Source: an uncultured Oscillospiraceae bacterium (GTDB taxonomy: Bacteria; Bacillota; Clostridia; Oscillospirales; Ruminococcaceae). Taken from it: 64,000 bases of DNA. Of the stretch, positions 24,166-32,967 are shown one piece after another. Where the stretch lies: the NCBI GenBank assembly GCA_934448295.1, contig CAKSEY010000001.1, forward strand, positions 331,865 through 395,864, read 5' to 3'. Numbering within the stretch: the first letter of the stretch is position 1; each line of letters starts with the position of its first letter. The position numbers were made by a program, and so were the translations under genes. The notes beneath the pieces are model-generated. The model was not told the DNA's origin. It did no database searches and saw only the letters and a list, made by a program, of their open reading frames with translations.

Positions 24166-24279
24166 AAGCAATATCAAGTGTACTATCCTTAATTCATAGG
24201 AGTAAATGTGATCAAGCAATCACAGTGGTTAATTCATTGTTATGCTAATGGAAATTACATATTCATATTTCGTTTAATG

Positions 24280-24402
24280 CAGTTCAAATTAAAATCAGTT
24301 CAAATTAAAATCAGTTCAAATTAAAGTCAGTTCAAATTAAAATCAGTTCAAATTAAAGTCAGTTCAAGTTAAAATCAGTTCAAATTAAAGTCAGATCAAA
24401 TT
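24280..24402. repeat. 16-bp tandem repeat, seven full units plus a degenerate eighth
   Basis: The unit CAGTTCAAATTAAAAT repeats exactly every 16 bases from 24280 to 24391, varying mainly between AAAAT and AAAGT in the last bases (one unit also has AAG for AAA); a degraded unit follows to 24402. It has no ORF, no spacer/repeat alternation and is not a CRISPR. The gap 23993-24427 otherwise holds two hairpins and a 16-bp palindrome ATAGCATTAATGCTAT (24074-24089). Confidence 0.92.
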
Positions 24403-24427
24403 TCTTATAATTAGTTGTTAACGTGAT

Positions 24428-24772
24428 TCAAAAAAACATCTTAATAATATTAATTGAGTTAGATATCATGCTTAAAGCGCTAGACCATAAGGTCAAATCC
24501 GGACAGGACGTAAGGATCAGTGCAGCGCGTAAAAGCAGTGCCAGAGGTATTAGCCTGAAATAGATAGGTATTTTTGAAATCCGGGCTTTATCGTCCGATG
24601 GTTCCTTATCTCCTTTCTGTGGAACGATCGCATATTTCCGATAGCTGATTTCAAACAGCCTTTCGGTCTTTTTAGATTTCTTTTTATACCTAAAGCTAAA
24701 GTCGGATCTCAGACTTTGGCTTTCCGAAGAATTTCCAGGCGCCGAAGGATCTGGTTTATAGCACTCGTTCAT
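24428..24772 (-). CDS. Hypothetical small protein with a C-terminal hydrophobic segment
   Basis: This 114-residue protein has no family I recognise. Residues 1-75 are polar and Lys/Ser-rich (FRYKKKSKKTERL). The C-terminal third is hydrophobic (IPIYFRLIPLALLLRAALIL) and could be one membrane segment. An AAAGGAATAAGC ribosome binding region precedes the ATG at 24772. A perfect promoter at 24845-24873 argues that it is expressed. It is an isolated gene in AT-rich DNA beside the 16-bp tandem repeat. Confidence 0.5.
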   Translation of the reverse strand: MNECYKPDPSAPGNSSESQSLRSDFSFRYKKKSKKTERLFEISYRKYAIVPQKGDKEPSDDKARISKIPIYFRLIPLALLLRAALILTSCPDLTLWSSALSMISNSINIIKMFF

Positions 24773-24844
24773 GCTTATTCCTTTCTGCTGCAATAAATGG
24801 CAGCCTCAGGGATAGTACTTGAACTTGTACCGCTTACATTATTT

Positions 24845-24873
24845 ATTATACATTTTCTTGAATAATTTGTCAA
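24845..24873 (-). promoter_or_regulatory. Perfect sigma-A promoter for the small orphan gene
   Basis: Minus strand TTGACA (24868-24873), 17 bp, TATAAT (24845-24850). The rest of the gap to 25191 is AT-rich at first, then GC-richer near 25090-25160, with no recognisable gene. Confidence 0.85.
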
Positions 24874-25191
24874 GTCAAATCTGAATACTTTCACAGAATT
24901 TCAAAGAACGAGAAATGTGCTGCATGAGTCGATCAGGATAAAAATACTTATACTGCAATCAGAAGAAGGGAAAATAACCATTGGTATCTATGTATAACGG
25001 AAGGTGCCCAGAATATTTCTCTAGTCAAATTAGGTCAGCCAATATATTGTTGACCCCAAACGCCCAATTCTGACCAACTTCAGATTGTGTGGTGCCGCTT
25101 CACGGCTGCATTTCGGGGTCGCCGCCCTGCTGACAGCCAGGTGCTTTTTCTCGCCCAGACGGTTTAAATTCACGGGCGAACAATAATAATT

Positions 25192-25215
25192 GGGGAGCCG
25201 GAAAGCTCCCCATAT
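25192..25215 (-). terminator. Terminator of the amino-acid symporter gene
   Basis: Stem GGGGAGC/GCTCCCC (25192-25198 with 25205-25211); the minus strand continues AATTATTATTG. Confidence 0.65.
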
Positions 25216-25218
25216 AAT

Positions 25219-26793
25219 TTATTCTGCGTAATCCGTATCGATCCCGGCGCTTACAAGCTCCTTCTGCTCGGCTTCAAGAGCCGCCGCCTGCTCGCGCTGT
25301 ATTTCTGCGTGGGCTGACAGCATAGGCTCCACGTTCATGTGACGTATGTGCCGGTCGACGTAGTTCTTCGTACACTTGTATACCATAGGCGAAAGCACAA
25401 GCACGCCTATCAGGTTCGGTATCATCATCATGCCGTTGAATGTGTCGGAGAGCTCCCACGCGAGGTTCTCGCCCATGGTTGCGCCGCCGAATATCGCGGC
25501 AACGAATACTATTTTGTAGAACAGAGTAGCCTTGGTGCCGAAAAGGTACTCGAAAGCCTTTGTTCCGTAGTGGCTCCAGCCGAGGGAGGTGGAGAACGCG
25601 AACAGGAGCAGCGCTATCGCAACGAAGTAACGTCCCCAGACGCCGAAGTTCTGTTCGAATGCTATACCTACCAGGGAACCGGTGTTCGTGATGGTCTCGT
25701 CTGCGAGAAGCCCGGTTTCAAGGTCGATAAGCCCGGAGGAAAGAACCGTGAAGGCGGTCAGGGTGCATACAACGATGGTATCTGCGAATACCTCAAAGAT
25801 ACCCCACATACCCTGCTGAACGGGCTCCTTTACGTTGGAGCTGGAGTGCACCATAACAGAGGAGCCGAGACCTGCCTCGTTGGAGAACACGCCGCGCTTC
25901 ATACCCATCTGGACTGCCAGCTTTACGCCGTGGCCGACGATTCCGCCGACAGCGGCTTCAAGTCCGAAAGCGCCCTTGAAGATGGCAACGAACACCGCGC
26001 CGAACTGGTCGATGTGCATGAAGCAGATGACCAGCGTTCCAAGGAGATACAGCAGAACCATTACGGGAACTACCTTTTCGGCGACCGCCGCAATGCGCTT
26101 GATCCCGCCGATAACTACCAGCGCGGCAATTATCATCAGGACGATACCGATTATCCAGTTAGGGATCCCGAATGTGCTGCTCATGTTGGTGGAGATGGTG
26201 TTTATCTGGGTCATGTTGCCTATTCCGAACGAAGCGAACAGGCAGAATACACAGAATATAACAGCCAGCACGGCGCCGAGAGTCTTGCAGTGCTTCTTTC
26301 CGCCAAGACCGTGGCGCAGATAGTACATTGCGCCGCCGCTCCACTCGCCGTCCTTGTTCTTCACGCGGTAGAGTATTCCGAGCACGTTTTCGGAGAAGTT
26401 GGTCATCATTCCGAAGAACGCCATGATCCACATCCAGAATACCGCGCCGGGGCCTCCGGTGACTATCGCGGAGGCAACGCCAGCAATGTTTCCGGTGCCG
26501 ACTGTCGCGGCAAGCGCCGTGCAAAGGCTCTGGAACTGGGAGATAGACTTGTCCTCGGTGTGCTTTGTTACCTTCTTGTCGCGGAATATCGCGCCGATGG
26601 TGAACTTTATCCATCTTCCGAAGTGAGATACCTGGAAGAACTTTGTCAGCGATGTCATAAGTATCCCGACGAACAGCAGGAGTATCAGGGCAGGCCAGCC
26701 CCATACCACGCTGCTCACCGCGTCATTCACTGTTTTTACAACGCCCAGGAAGCCGTTGCTCTCCGCCGCTGCGGAAATCATAAGATAATGCAA
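25219..26793 (-). CDS. Alanine/glycine:cation symporter (AGCS family)
   Basis: This is a ~524-residue polytopic membrane protein with family signatures: the N-terminal VVWGWPALILLLFVGILMT helix, TALAATVGTGNIAGVASAI (substrate site), GGPGAVFWMW, and the Na-binding FSNEAGLGSS region. It imports alanine or glycine with Na+ or H+. The start is uncertain: GTG at 26802 is too close to the AAGGAG site, ATG at 26781 too far, and TTG at 26793 is correctly spaced (8 bases), so 26793 is chosen. The soluble C-terminus (~490-524) is Glu/Ala-rich. It is a single gene with its own promoter and terminator. Confidence 0.93.
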   Translation of the reverse strand: MHYLMISAAAESNGFLGVVKTVNDAVSSVVWGWPALILLLFVGILMTSLTKFFQVSHFGRWIKFTIGAIFRDKKVTKHTEDKSISQFQSLCTALAATVGTGNIAGVASAIVTGGPGAVFWMWIMAFFGMMTNFSENVLGILYRVKNKDGEWSGGAMYYLRHGLGGKKHCKTLGAVLAVIFCVFCLFASFGIGNMTQINTISTNMSSTFGIPNWIIGIVLMIIAALVVIGGIKRIAAVAEKVVPVMVLLYLLGTLVICFMHIDQFGAVFVAIFKGAFGLEAAVGGIVGHGVKLAVQMGMKRGVFSNEAGLGSSVMVHSSSNVKEPVQQGMWGIFEVFADTIVVCTLTAFTVLSSGLIDLETGLLADETITNTGSLVGIAFEQNFGVWGRYFVAIALLLFAFSTSLGWSHYGTKAFEYLFGTKATLFYKIVFVAAIFGGATMGENLAWELSDTFNGMMMIPNLIGVLVLSPMVYKCTKNYVDRHIRHMNVEPMLSAHAEIQREQAAALEAEQKELVSAGIDTDYAE

Positions 26794-26823
26794 TAGAGTC
26801 ACTCCTTTTTTAATCTACCTTTA

Positions 26824-26852
26824 ATTATACACTATATGCGCAGTAAAATCAA
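26824..26852 (-). promoter_or_regulatory. Promoter of the AGCS symporter gene
   Basis: Minus strand TTGATT (26847-26852), 17 bp, TATAAT (26824-26829), about 30 bases before the start codon. Confidence 0.75.
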
Positions 26853-27001
26853 ACTAAATCTCTATGGCAATTTGCACAAACTTTATTACAATATTTTCCT
26901 GCCGCAACCTTTAATTAGCTAACACACCTTGTAACTTAATGGTGGTATGTAACTTTTTACTAAAAAAGTTGGCAGAAATGCACAAAAACATTTGCCTGTT
27001 G

Positions 27002-27031
27002 TTGCAATAATCATCTCGGGTGTGTTATACT
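27002..27031 (+). promoter_or_regulatory. Probable promoter of the GGDEF/EAL protein gene
   Basis: TTGCAA (27002-27007), 18 bp, TATACT (27026-27031), 45 bases before the TTG start. Confidence 0.6.
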
Positions 27032-27076
27032 TAACTAAGATATTATAAATAGGTAAGATGTCCGGAGGAATGGAAC

Positions 27077-30000
27077 TTGAAAAAGCAGAGACCCCTTATC
27101 GGGATAATTGCGGCTGAAGCAGAATATGTGTTCTTCACCCGTTCGCTGGAATATATCCAGAAGGAGCTTTTCGACGCCGACATGGACGTGCTGGTGTTCT
27201 CATCGCTGATGATGTCCGGCAATGCCGAGTTTGACGCGGCGGAGAATTCTGTCTACGACCTGATAAACCTTGACGCGCTTGACGGTATCATTGTATTTCC
27301 GTCCAGCATCAGCAGCGAGGAATCCAGAAACAGGATCATCGCCCGCATAAAATCAGATTTCAACGGCCCTGTCGCAAGCTTTGACAGCGAGGTGGAGGGC
27401 TTCAGGAATTTTATATACGACTACCGCAGCGCTGCCGAAATGATCGTTGAACATTTCATGGGGCAGCACGGCGCAAAGGTCATTGACTTCGTGGGAGGCC
27501 CCAGCGACCCGTTCCACGACAGCATAAAGGCGTACTTCGTGGAGGCGATGAAAAAGCGCGGCTGGGATATCCCGGAAAACCGTATTCATACCGGCAGGGA
27601 CTGGATAGACGACTATTCCCCCATAGCCGATGAAATCATCGCGAACGGGCTTCCGGACGCAGTGCTGTGCTGCTCCGACCTCACCGCAGTGCAGCTTATC
27701 GCGGCCCTTTCCAGCAGGGGCGTGAAGATACCGGAGGACGTTATCGTTTCCGGCTTCAACCAGAACGAGCCCTTCGGCGCGGATTACCTCAACATAACCT
27801 CCGCCCTGCGCGACCCCATGAGCATAGCGCTCAGCGCTGCGAGATACGTCATCTCCAGGGTGCGCGGCACGGAATTCCAGCCGGTGAACGATGAACATTC
27901 CGCACAGTTCATGCCAGGAATGACCTGCGGCTGCTGCCGGATAAACATGGCGCAGATATGCGATATCGCCGCGATGAACATGACAGCCGCCCAGCAGCAC
28001 GGCTTTGAATCCTACTACAACTTCATGTCGGAGGATCTTGTCGCGGCGGAAACGTTCTACGACTATCTCTGGAAGGTGGACTGGTATACCCATTTTCTGG
28101 GTAACTTCAAGGGCTTCTGGATGTGCCTGAACAACAAGGTCATGCACGACCCGGCTCCGGCGGAGGGCTTCACCGACAGGATAGGGCTTGCGCTGAAGCG
28201 CGTTGACGGCAAGGGCACCGTTGACCTGATGGATAAATTCCCCAGAGAGCAGATGCTGCCGGAGATATATGCGGAGCGTGCGAAGCCTTCGGCGTACATA
28301 TTCACCTCGCTTCATTTCATGGGCGTGAACTACGGCTATGTGGTGCTTTCCTACGGGGATTCGCTCCAGGTTTACGGCAAGGATTATGTAAAGTGGCTGC
28401 GCACCGTCACCTGTGCGCTTGAAAAGCAGCGCCGCCACATTCTCTATAACGACGCAGTCACGGAAACGCAGGTGCGCGATTCCCTCACGGGTCTGCTCAA
28501 TATGCGCGGATATACCCATATCATGTCCGAGCGCTGCGGTAAGTTCAACGACCCGCACAGGATACTGCGCATAATTTCAATAGATATCGAGAACCTGAAG
28601 GGTATCAACGACACCTACGGCTATGCCGAGGGAGACCGCGTCCTTTCGGGGCTGAGCGTTGCGCTCACCAGTGCGGCAGGGGACAGCGACCTTGTGGTCA
28701 GGGTCAGCGGCGACGAGTTCTTCATTGCGGGAATAATCGAAGAGGGCTCTGTCGACGACGTTCAGTCCCGCCTGAATTCCGCGATAGAATCCATGAACCA
28801 CCGCGAGGGCGGGGAATATGGCGTGAACGTGTACACGGCGGTGGCGTCCGCGCCGCTCACAGACCGCTCCGTGCTGGAGAAGCTCCCGTATGACGCGGCA
28901 TATCAGCGCACTCTTGCGAAGGATAACCACACAAAAATGCACAAGACCGCGGACGTCAACCCGGATTCCTTCGACCCGGAGGAGCGCCGCAACGTTATCC
29001 GGCTGCTCAACGAGAACCTGTTCAGCTATCATTTCCAGCCGATAGTTGACGCGCGTTCCGGCGACATCTACGCTTACGAGGCGCTGATGCGCTCCGGCGA
29101 CGAATTCAGGCTGTCGCCGCTGTCGATACTGACCCATGCCGAGGCGCTCAACCGCCTGCATGACGTGGAGATGTGCACCATGTTCAATACGCTGCGCTTT
29201 GCCAAGGAAAATCAGCAGCTCCTTAACGGCAGGCTGCTGTTTATTAACAGCATACCCGCATGTACGCTTCCGGACGCGGATTTTGAGAGGCTGTACCAGC
29301 TATATGGCGACATTATGGAGAGCGTCGTGGTGGAGTTCACCGAGCAGACCGAAGCAAGCGCAAAGCAGCTCCAGACGCTTATCGGGCGCAGCAGGCGCTG
29401 CGGATTCAAGATAGCGATAGACGACTACGGTACGGGATATTCCAACATCAGCAACCTGCTGACGTTCATGCCGAACGTTGTAAAGATAGACCGCAGCCTT
29501 ATCATGAATATCCACAAGGATAAGCGCAAGAAGCACTTCACGCGCAACATCATCGACTACGCGCACGACAACAACTTCATGGCTCTGGCGGAGGGCGTGG
29601 AGCTTGCAGAGGAGCTCCAGACCGTTATCGCGATGGGCGTCGACCTTATCCAGGGCTACTATACGGCGAAGCCCTCTCCGGAACTCATGCAGGAGATACC
29701 TGCGGAGATAGTGCAGGAAATAAAGGAGTACAACCGCGCAAGCGAGAACCGCCGCGCCAGAAAGACCTACTTTACCGGCGACGAGCGCGAAATATCGCTG
29801 ATGGCGCTGGATCTGGACAGCTACACGGATATCATCATTACCCGCCCGGATTACACCCTGACAGGAAACAGCAGGTTCATTTCGGACATGACCGTCCGCG
29901 CGAAGGACAACCTGAACTGCCAGCTCAATCTGGTGAACGTCAGCATGAAGAACGACAGCGCGGGAGCCTCCATTACCGTGGGGCAGAACAGCACCATGAC

Positions 30001-30787
30001 GCTGAAAATTATCGGCGACGTTTCGATAACCGGCGGAATTTTCGTGCCGGCTGGCTCCTCGCTCAATATCATAGGCGACGGCACGCTGAGCATTAATTCC
30101 TCCACCAACCAGACCTACGCGATAGGCTCGGGATTCACGATGCCCTACGGCAATATAAATATCGCGATGGACGGAAAGGTGTTCATACACCTTGACAGCG
30201 AAAAGAGCGTTGCCATCGGCGGCAGGAGCAACGACGACCTCTCCCGCATAAGGATAAAGTGCGCGGAGCTCACCATCGAGCAGATGGGCAAGAGCACCCT
30301 CGGCATAGGCAGCCTGCTTTCCGGCGCGGACGTATTCATCGAGGACACCCGCATGAAGCTGGTGCACCACTCCAAGACGGCGCTGGGTATCGGCAGCTTC
30401 AGCGACCCGTGCAGCATAACCATGATAGGCAGCTCGGCGGATATCACAATGTCCGGCGACAAGATAGGCGGATTTGGCTCCTACAATTCAAGGGGCGGCT
30501 GCGTTAAGATGTCCAACGACCGCATTACCTCCATATTCAAGGGCAAGGAGATACTGGGTATCGGCGCCGACAAGGAATTCGGCGAGATAATCATGAACGA
30601 CTGCACGTTTGATTCCACCATTGAGGGCGCAAGCGCTGTGGCGCTCGGTTCCTCCGACTGCATAGGCACGATAAATATGCGCACCTGCAGCGGCGATATC
30701 AAGGTGCTTGCGGGGGAGAAAACGCTCCTCGGCGTAGAGCCGGAGAACCTCATTTCCGACCGCTGCGGTCTGAAATGGACAACGTGA
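27077..30787 (+). CDS. LacI-type sensor / GGDEF / EAL / beta-solenoid protein (c-di-GMP turnover)
   Basis: This 1,236-residue protein has no signal peptide or membrane helix, so it is cytoplasmic. Residues 1-290 form a LacI/periplasmic-binding-like domain without the usual DNA-binding helix-turn-helix. Residues ~300-455 are GAF-like. The GGDEF domain (~460-625) has SGDEF at 544-548 (diguanylate cyclase). The EAL domain (~640-885) keeps EAL 668-670, DDYGTG 782-787 and QGYYTAKP 859-866 (c-di-GMP phosphodiesterase). Residues ~915-1225 are a repetitive beta-solenoid with an IGSG-like turn every 28-31 residues (1016, 1047, 1076, 1104, 1132, 1161, 1189, 1218). The TTG start is supported by GGAGG eight bases upstream; the nearby ATG is out of frame. 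Confidence 0.9.
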   Translation: MKKQRPLIGIIAAEAEYVFFTRSLEYIQKELFDADMDVLVFSSLMMSGNAEFDAAENSVYDLINLDALDGIIVFPSSISSEESRNRIIARIKSDFNGPVASFDSEVEGFRNFIYDYRSAAEMIVEHFMGQHGAKVIDFVGGPSDPFHDSIKAYFVEAMKKRGWDIPENRIHTGRDWIDDYSPIADEIIANGLPDAVLCCSDLTAVQLIAALSSRGVKIPEDVIVSGFNQNEPFGADYLNITSALRDPMSIALSAARYVISRVRGTEFQPVNDEHSAQFMPGMTCGCCRINMAQICDIAAMNMTAAQQHGFESYYNFMSEDLVAAETFYDYLWKVDWYTHFLGNFKGFWMCLNNKVMHDPAPAEGFTDRIGLALKRVDGKGTVDLMDKFPREQMLPEIYAERAKPSAYIFTSLHFMGVNYGYVVLSYGDSLQVYGKDYVKWLRTVTCALEKQRRHILYNDAVTETQVRDSLTGLLNMRGYTHIMSERCGKFNDPHRILRIISIDIENLKGINDTYGYAEGDRVLSGLSVALTSAAGDSDLVVRVSGDEFFIAGIIEEGSVDDVQSRLNSAIESMNHREGGEYGVNVYTAVASAPLTDRSVLEKLPYDAAYQRTLAKDNHTKMHKTADVNPDSFDPEERRNVIRLLNENLFSYHFQPIVDARSGDIYAYEALMRSGDEFRLSPLSILTHAEALNRLHDVEMCTMFNTLRFAKENQQLLNGRLLFINSIPACTLPDADFERLYQLYGDIMESVVVEFTEQTEASAKQLQTLIGRSRRCGFKIAIDDYGTGYSNISNLLTFMPNVVKIDRSLIMNIHKDKRKKHFTRNIIDYAHDNNFMALAEGVELAEELQTVIAMGVDLIQGYYTAKPSPELMQEIPAEIVQEIKEYNRASENRRARKTYFTGDEREISLMALDLDSYTDIIITRPDYTLTGNSRFISDMTVRAKDNLNCQLNLVNVSMKNDSAGASITVGQNSTMTLKIIGDVSITGGIFVPAGSSLNIIGDGTLSINSSTNQTYAIGSGFTMPYGNINIAMDGKVFIHLDSEKSVAIGGRSNDDLSRIRIKCAELTIEQMGKSTLGIGSLLSGADVFIEDTRMKLVHHSKTALGIGSFSDPCSITMIGSSADITMSGDKIGGFGSYNSRGGCVKMSNDRITSIFKGKEILGIGADKEFGEIIMNDCTFDSTIEGASAVALGSSDCIGTINMRTCSGDIKVLAGEKTLLGVEPENLISDRCGLKWTT

Positions 30788-30791
30788 TTTT

Positions 30792-30840
30792 AATTCGGAA
30801 TTCGGAAATCGGAATTATTGTATCCGCTTCGCGGATAATA
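30792..30840 (+). repeat. Dispersed repeat, left-half copy
   Basis: Three AATTCGGAATT-like units (30792-30817) plus a hairpin TATCCGC/GCGGATA (30821-30837), directly after the stop codon of the GGDEF/EAL gene. The arrangement matches 22494-22545 and the start of 55937-56071. Confidence 0.6.
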
Positions 30841-30851
30841 TTTAAAACAGT

Positions 30852-30957
30852 CAGACTGTCGAGAAATCGTCAGATGCTAGGAACCCGCATGACGGCTAGG
30901 CTTTGTGCCTGCCGTCATGCGGAGTGACGACGCAGATGGCGGTTTATCGACAGCCTG
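30852..30957. repeat. MITE-like inverted-repeat element, about 106 bp
   Basis: The ends are CAGACTGTCGA (30852-30862) and the near-complement TCGACAGCCTG (30947-30957). The core is a long hairpin: CCGCATGACGGC/GCCGTCATGCGG (30885-30896 with 30911-30922), extended by AGGC/GCCT. It codes for nothing. Such elements are mobilised by transposases elsewhere in the genome or act as mRNA hairpins. Confidence 0.6.
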
Positions 30958-30988
30958 AACAGGGCAGCGAATGGGCTGCCCTGTTTTT
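30958..30988 (+). terminator. Terminator downstream of the GGDEF/EAL gene
   Basis: An 11-bp stem AACAGGGCAGC/GCTGCCCTGTT (30958-30968 with 30975-30985) followed by TTT. Confidence 0.8.
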
Positions 30989-31001
30989 GGTATCCGGTTA
31001 T

Positions 31002-32636
31002 TTATTTGCTCAGGTCAAGCTTCCGTACTGCGTCCCTTACTTTAAGCACGAACGGAGCGGAGACTGAAAGCTCGTCTATTCCCATGCGGAGGAAACGCTC
31101 GGTGAGCGTGGTGTCCGCCGCAAGCTCTCCGCATATGCCTATCCATGCGCCGTTTTTGTGGGCGTTCTCGGCGGACATCTCTATCAGCCGTAGTATCGCT
31201 TCGTGGTGGGTGTCTATGAATTCCTCGATGTCGGGATTCTGGCGGTCGCAGGCGAGTGTGTACTGCGTGAGGTCGTTGGTGCCTACGCTGAAGAAATCCA
31301 CCAGCGGAGCAAGCTGGTCGCTGATTATCGCGGCTGCCGGGGTCTCTATCATGATTCCGAGCTCCACCTTGTCGGAGTACTCTATGCCCTCGCGGCTGAG
31401 CTCCTGCTTTACTTCCTCGCAGATGGACTTTATGCGCTCCACCTCGCGGACGCTGGTTATCATCGGGAACATTATCGCGAGATTACCGAAAACGGAGGCG
31501 CGGTACAGCGCGCGGAGCTGGGTGCGGAATATCTCCGGGCGGGTGAGACATATCCTTATCGCGCGTAAGCCGAGCGCCGGATTTTCCTCCTTTTTCAGCC
31601 CGAAATAGTCCACCTGCTTGTCTGCGCCGATATCCAGCGTGCGTATGACCACTTTCTTTCCCGCCATGCTTTCAAGCACGCGCTTGTATGCCTGGAACTG
31701 CTGATCCTCGGTGGGGAAGTCGGTGTTCTCAAGATACAGGAACTCGCTGCGGAAAAGCCCGATACCGCCGGCGTCGTTCACCAGCACTGCGCCGATGTTG
31801 TCGGTGCCGCTGATGTTCGCGAAGATGTTTATTTTCCTGCCGTCAAGGGTGACGTTCTCCTTGCCTTTCAGCTCCTGGAGAAGGCGCTTTTTCTCCTCGT
31901 CCGCCTCGCGCTTCCTGGAGTATTTCGCGATGGTCTCCTCGTCCGGGTCGAGGAATATTTCGCCGGTGTAGCCGTCCACAACTGCGGTCTGACCGTCCTT
32001 GATGGAGCTCAGAAACTCGTCCCCCGCGCCTATTACGGCGGGGATATTCATGTTGCGAGCGAGTATCGCGGTGTGGGAGTTGCTGGAGCCCTTGGCGGTG
32101 ACGAATGCCAGCACCTTGTCCTTGTCCAGCGCCACTGTCTCGCTGGGGGCTAAGTCCTCGGCGCAGACTATCATCTTGTCCCCGGCGGAAGCCCCGTCGG
32201 AAGCCGTTCCGGTGAGGTTCGCAATGAGCCGGTTGGAGATGTCCCGCACATCGGCGGAGCGCGCCTGCATATACGGGTCCTCCATGGAGGCGAACATCTC
32301 GGAGAAGTTGTCCGCGGTGACTGCTACTGCGTACTCCGCATTTACCGACTGGGTCTCGATTATGCTGCGGATAGAATCGTTGTAGTCCTCGTCGTCCAGC
32401 ATCATCATGTGTATCTCGAAGATCTGCGCGTTGGTCTCGCCGACCTCTTTGAGCGCCTTGTCGTATATCGCCTGGAGCTGCTCCGTTGCTTTCTGCTTCG
32501 CCTGCTCCACCCGCCCGAGCTCTGCGGCGGAGTCTGTGATATGAGTGCGGGTGACTGAAACGTCCCGCTTTCTGAATACGGATATCCTGCCGATAGCTAC
32601 GGCGCTGTACACGCCCTTTCCGGAAAACTTTTTCAT
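31002..32636 (-). CDS. ptsI: Phosphotransferase system enzyme I
   Basis: This 544-residue enzyme takes phosphate from phosphoenolpyruvate and passes it to HPr. The N-terminal HPr-binding helical domain is followed by the phosphohistidine loop GSSNSHTA (His188) and the C-terminal PEP-binding barrel with GIGLFRSEFL, MIETPAA and the GICGELA loop. The ATG at 32636 is preferred; a GTG four codons upstream is also possible. It is the last gene of the fruR-fruK-fruA-ptsH-ptsI operon, 28 bases behind ptsH. No T-tract terminator is obvious after it. Confidence 0.97.
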   Translation of the reverse strand: MKKFSGKGVYSAVAIGRISVFRKRDVSVTRTHITDSAAELGRVEQAKQKATEQLQAIYDKALKEVGETNAQIFEIHMMMLDDEDYNDSIRSIIETQSVNAEYAVAVTADNFSEMFASMEDPYMQARSADVRDISNRLIANLTGTASDGASAGDKMIVCAEDLAPSETVALDKDKVLAFVTAKGSSNSHTAILARNMNIPAVIGAGDEFLSSIKDGQTAVVDGYTGEIFLDPDEETIAKYSRKREADEEKKRLLQELKGKENVTLDGRKINIFANISGTDNIGAVLVNDAGGIGLFRSEFLYLENTDFPTEDQQFQAYKRVLESMAGKKVVIRTLDIGADKQVDYFGLKKEENPALGLRAIRICLTRPEIFRTQLRALYRASVFGNLAIMFPMITSVREVERIKSICEEVKQELSREGIEYSDKVELGIMIETPAAAIISDQLAPLVDFFSVGTNDLTQYTLACDRQNPDIEEFIDTHHEAILRLIEMSAENAHKNGAWIGICGELAADTTLTERFLRMGIDELSVSAPFVLKVRDAVRKLDLSK

Positions 32637-32664
32637 AGTTACCCCCACTTTCTGTCCCGGAGAA

Positions 32665-32931
32665 TTACTCTCCGAATCCGCTTTCGAACAGCTCCACCGC
32701 CTTGTCGAGAGCCGCCTGCTCGTTCTCGCCGTCAGCGGTTATCTCCACCTGGGTGCCGCACTTGATGCCAGCCGCCATTATCTGCATAACTGCGGAAGCC
32801 TTCGCGGTCTTTTCTGCGGTTTTGAGGGTCACGGTGCAGCCTGCGAATTTCTTCATCTCAGCCGCGAGGATGCCTGCCGGGCGCATGTGGAGTCCCTGTG
32901 CGTTCTTTACTGTTACTGTCTTTGTTACCAT
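32665..32931 (-). CDS. ptsH: Phosphocarrier protein HPr
   Basis: This 88-residue protein has the phosphorylatable His15 in GLHMRPAG and keeps Ser46 (KASAVMQIM region), the site used by HPr kinase in Gram-positive catabolite repression. HPr carries phosphate from enzyme I to sugar-specific EIIA domains. The ATG at 32931 is preceded by AAAGGAGAG. A hairpin at 32968-32989 stands between fruA and ptsH and may set the relative level of the two. Confidence 0.98.
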   Translation of the reverse strand: MVTKTVTVKNAQGLHMRPAGILAAEMKKFAGCTVTLKTAEKTAKASAVMQIMAAGIKCGTQVEITADGENEQAALDKAVELFESGFGE

Positions 32932-32967
32932 GATGATACTCTCCTTTAAAAATAGATTTTTGGTTTC

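Noticed and set aside
24207..24224. CRP-like site TGTGAT-N6-ATCACA
   Set aside because: The half-site spacing is two bases too long for a CRP-type site and no gene start follows in a suitable position.
24280..24402. CRISPR array
   Set aside because: The 16-bp units are contiguous with no spacers, and no cas genes are present.
25339..26796. A 485-codon open frame antisense to the AGCS symporter
   Set aside because: Composition is His/Tyr/Glu-skewed and non-protein-like, and the opposite strand carries a clear membrane transporter.
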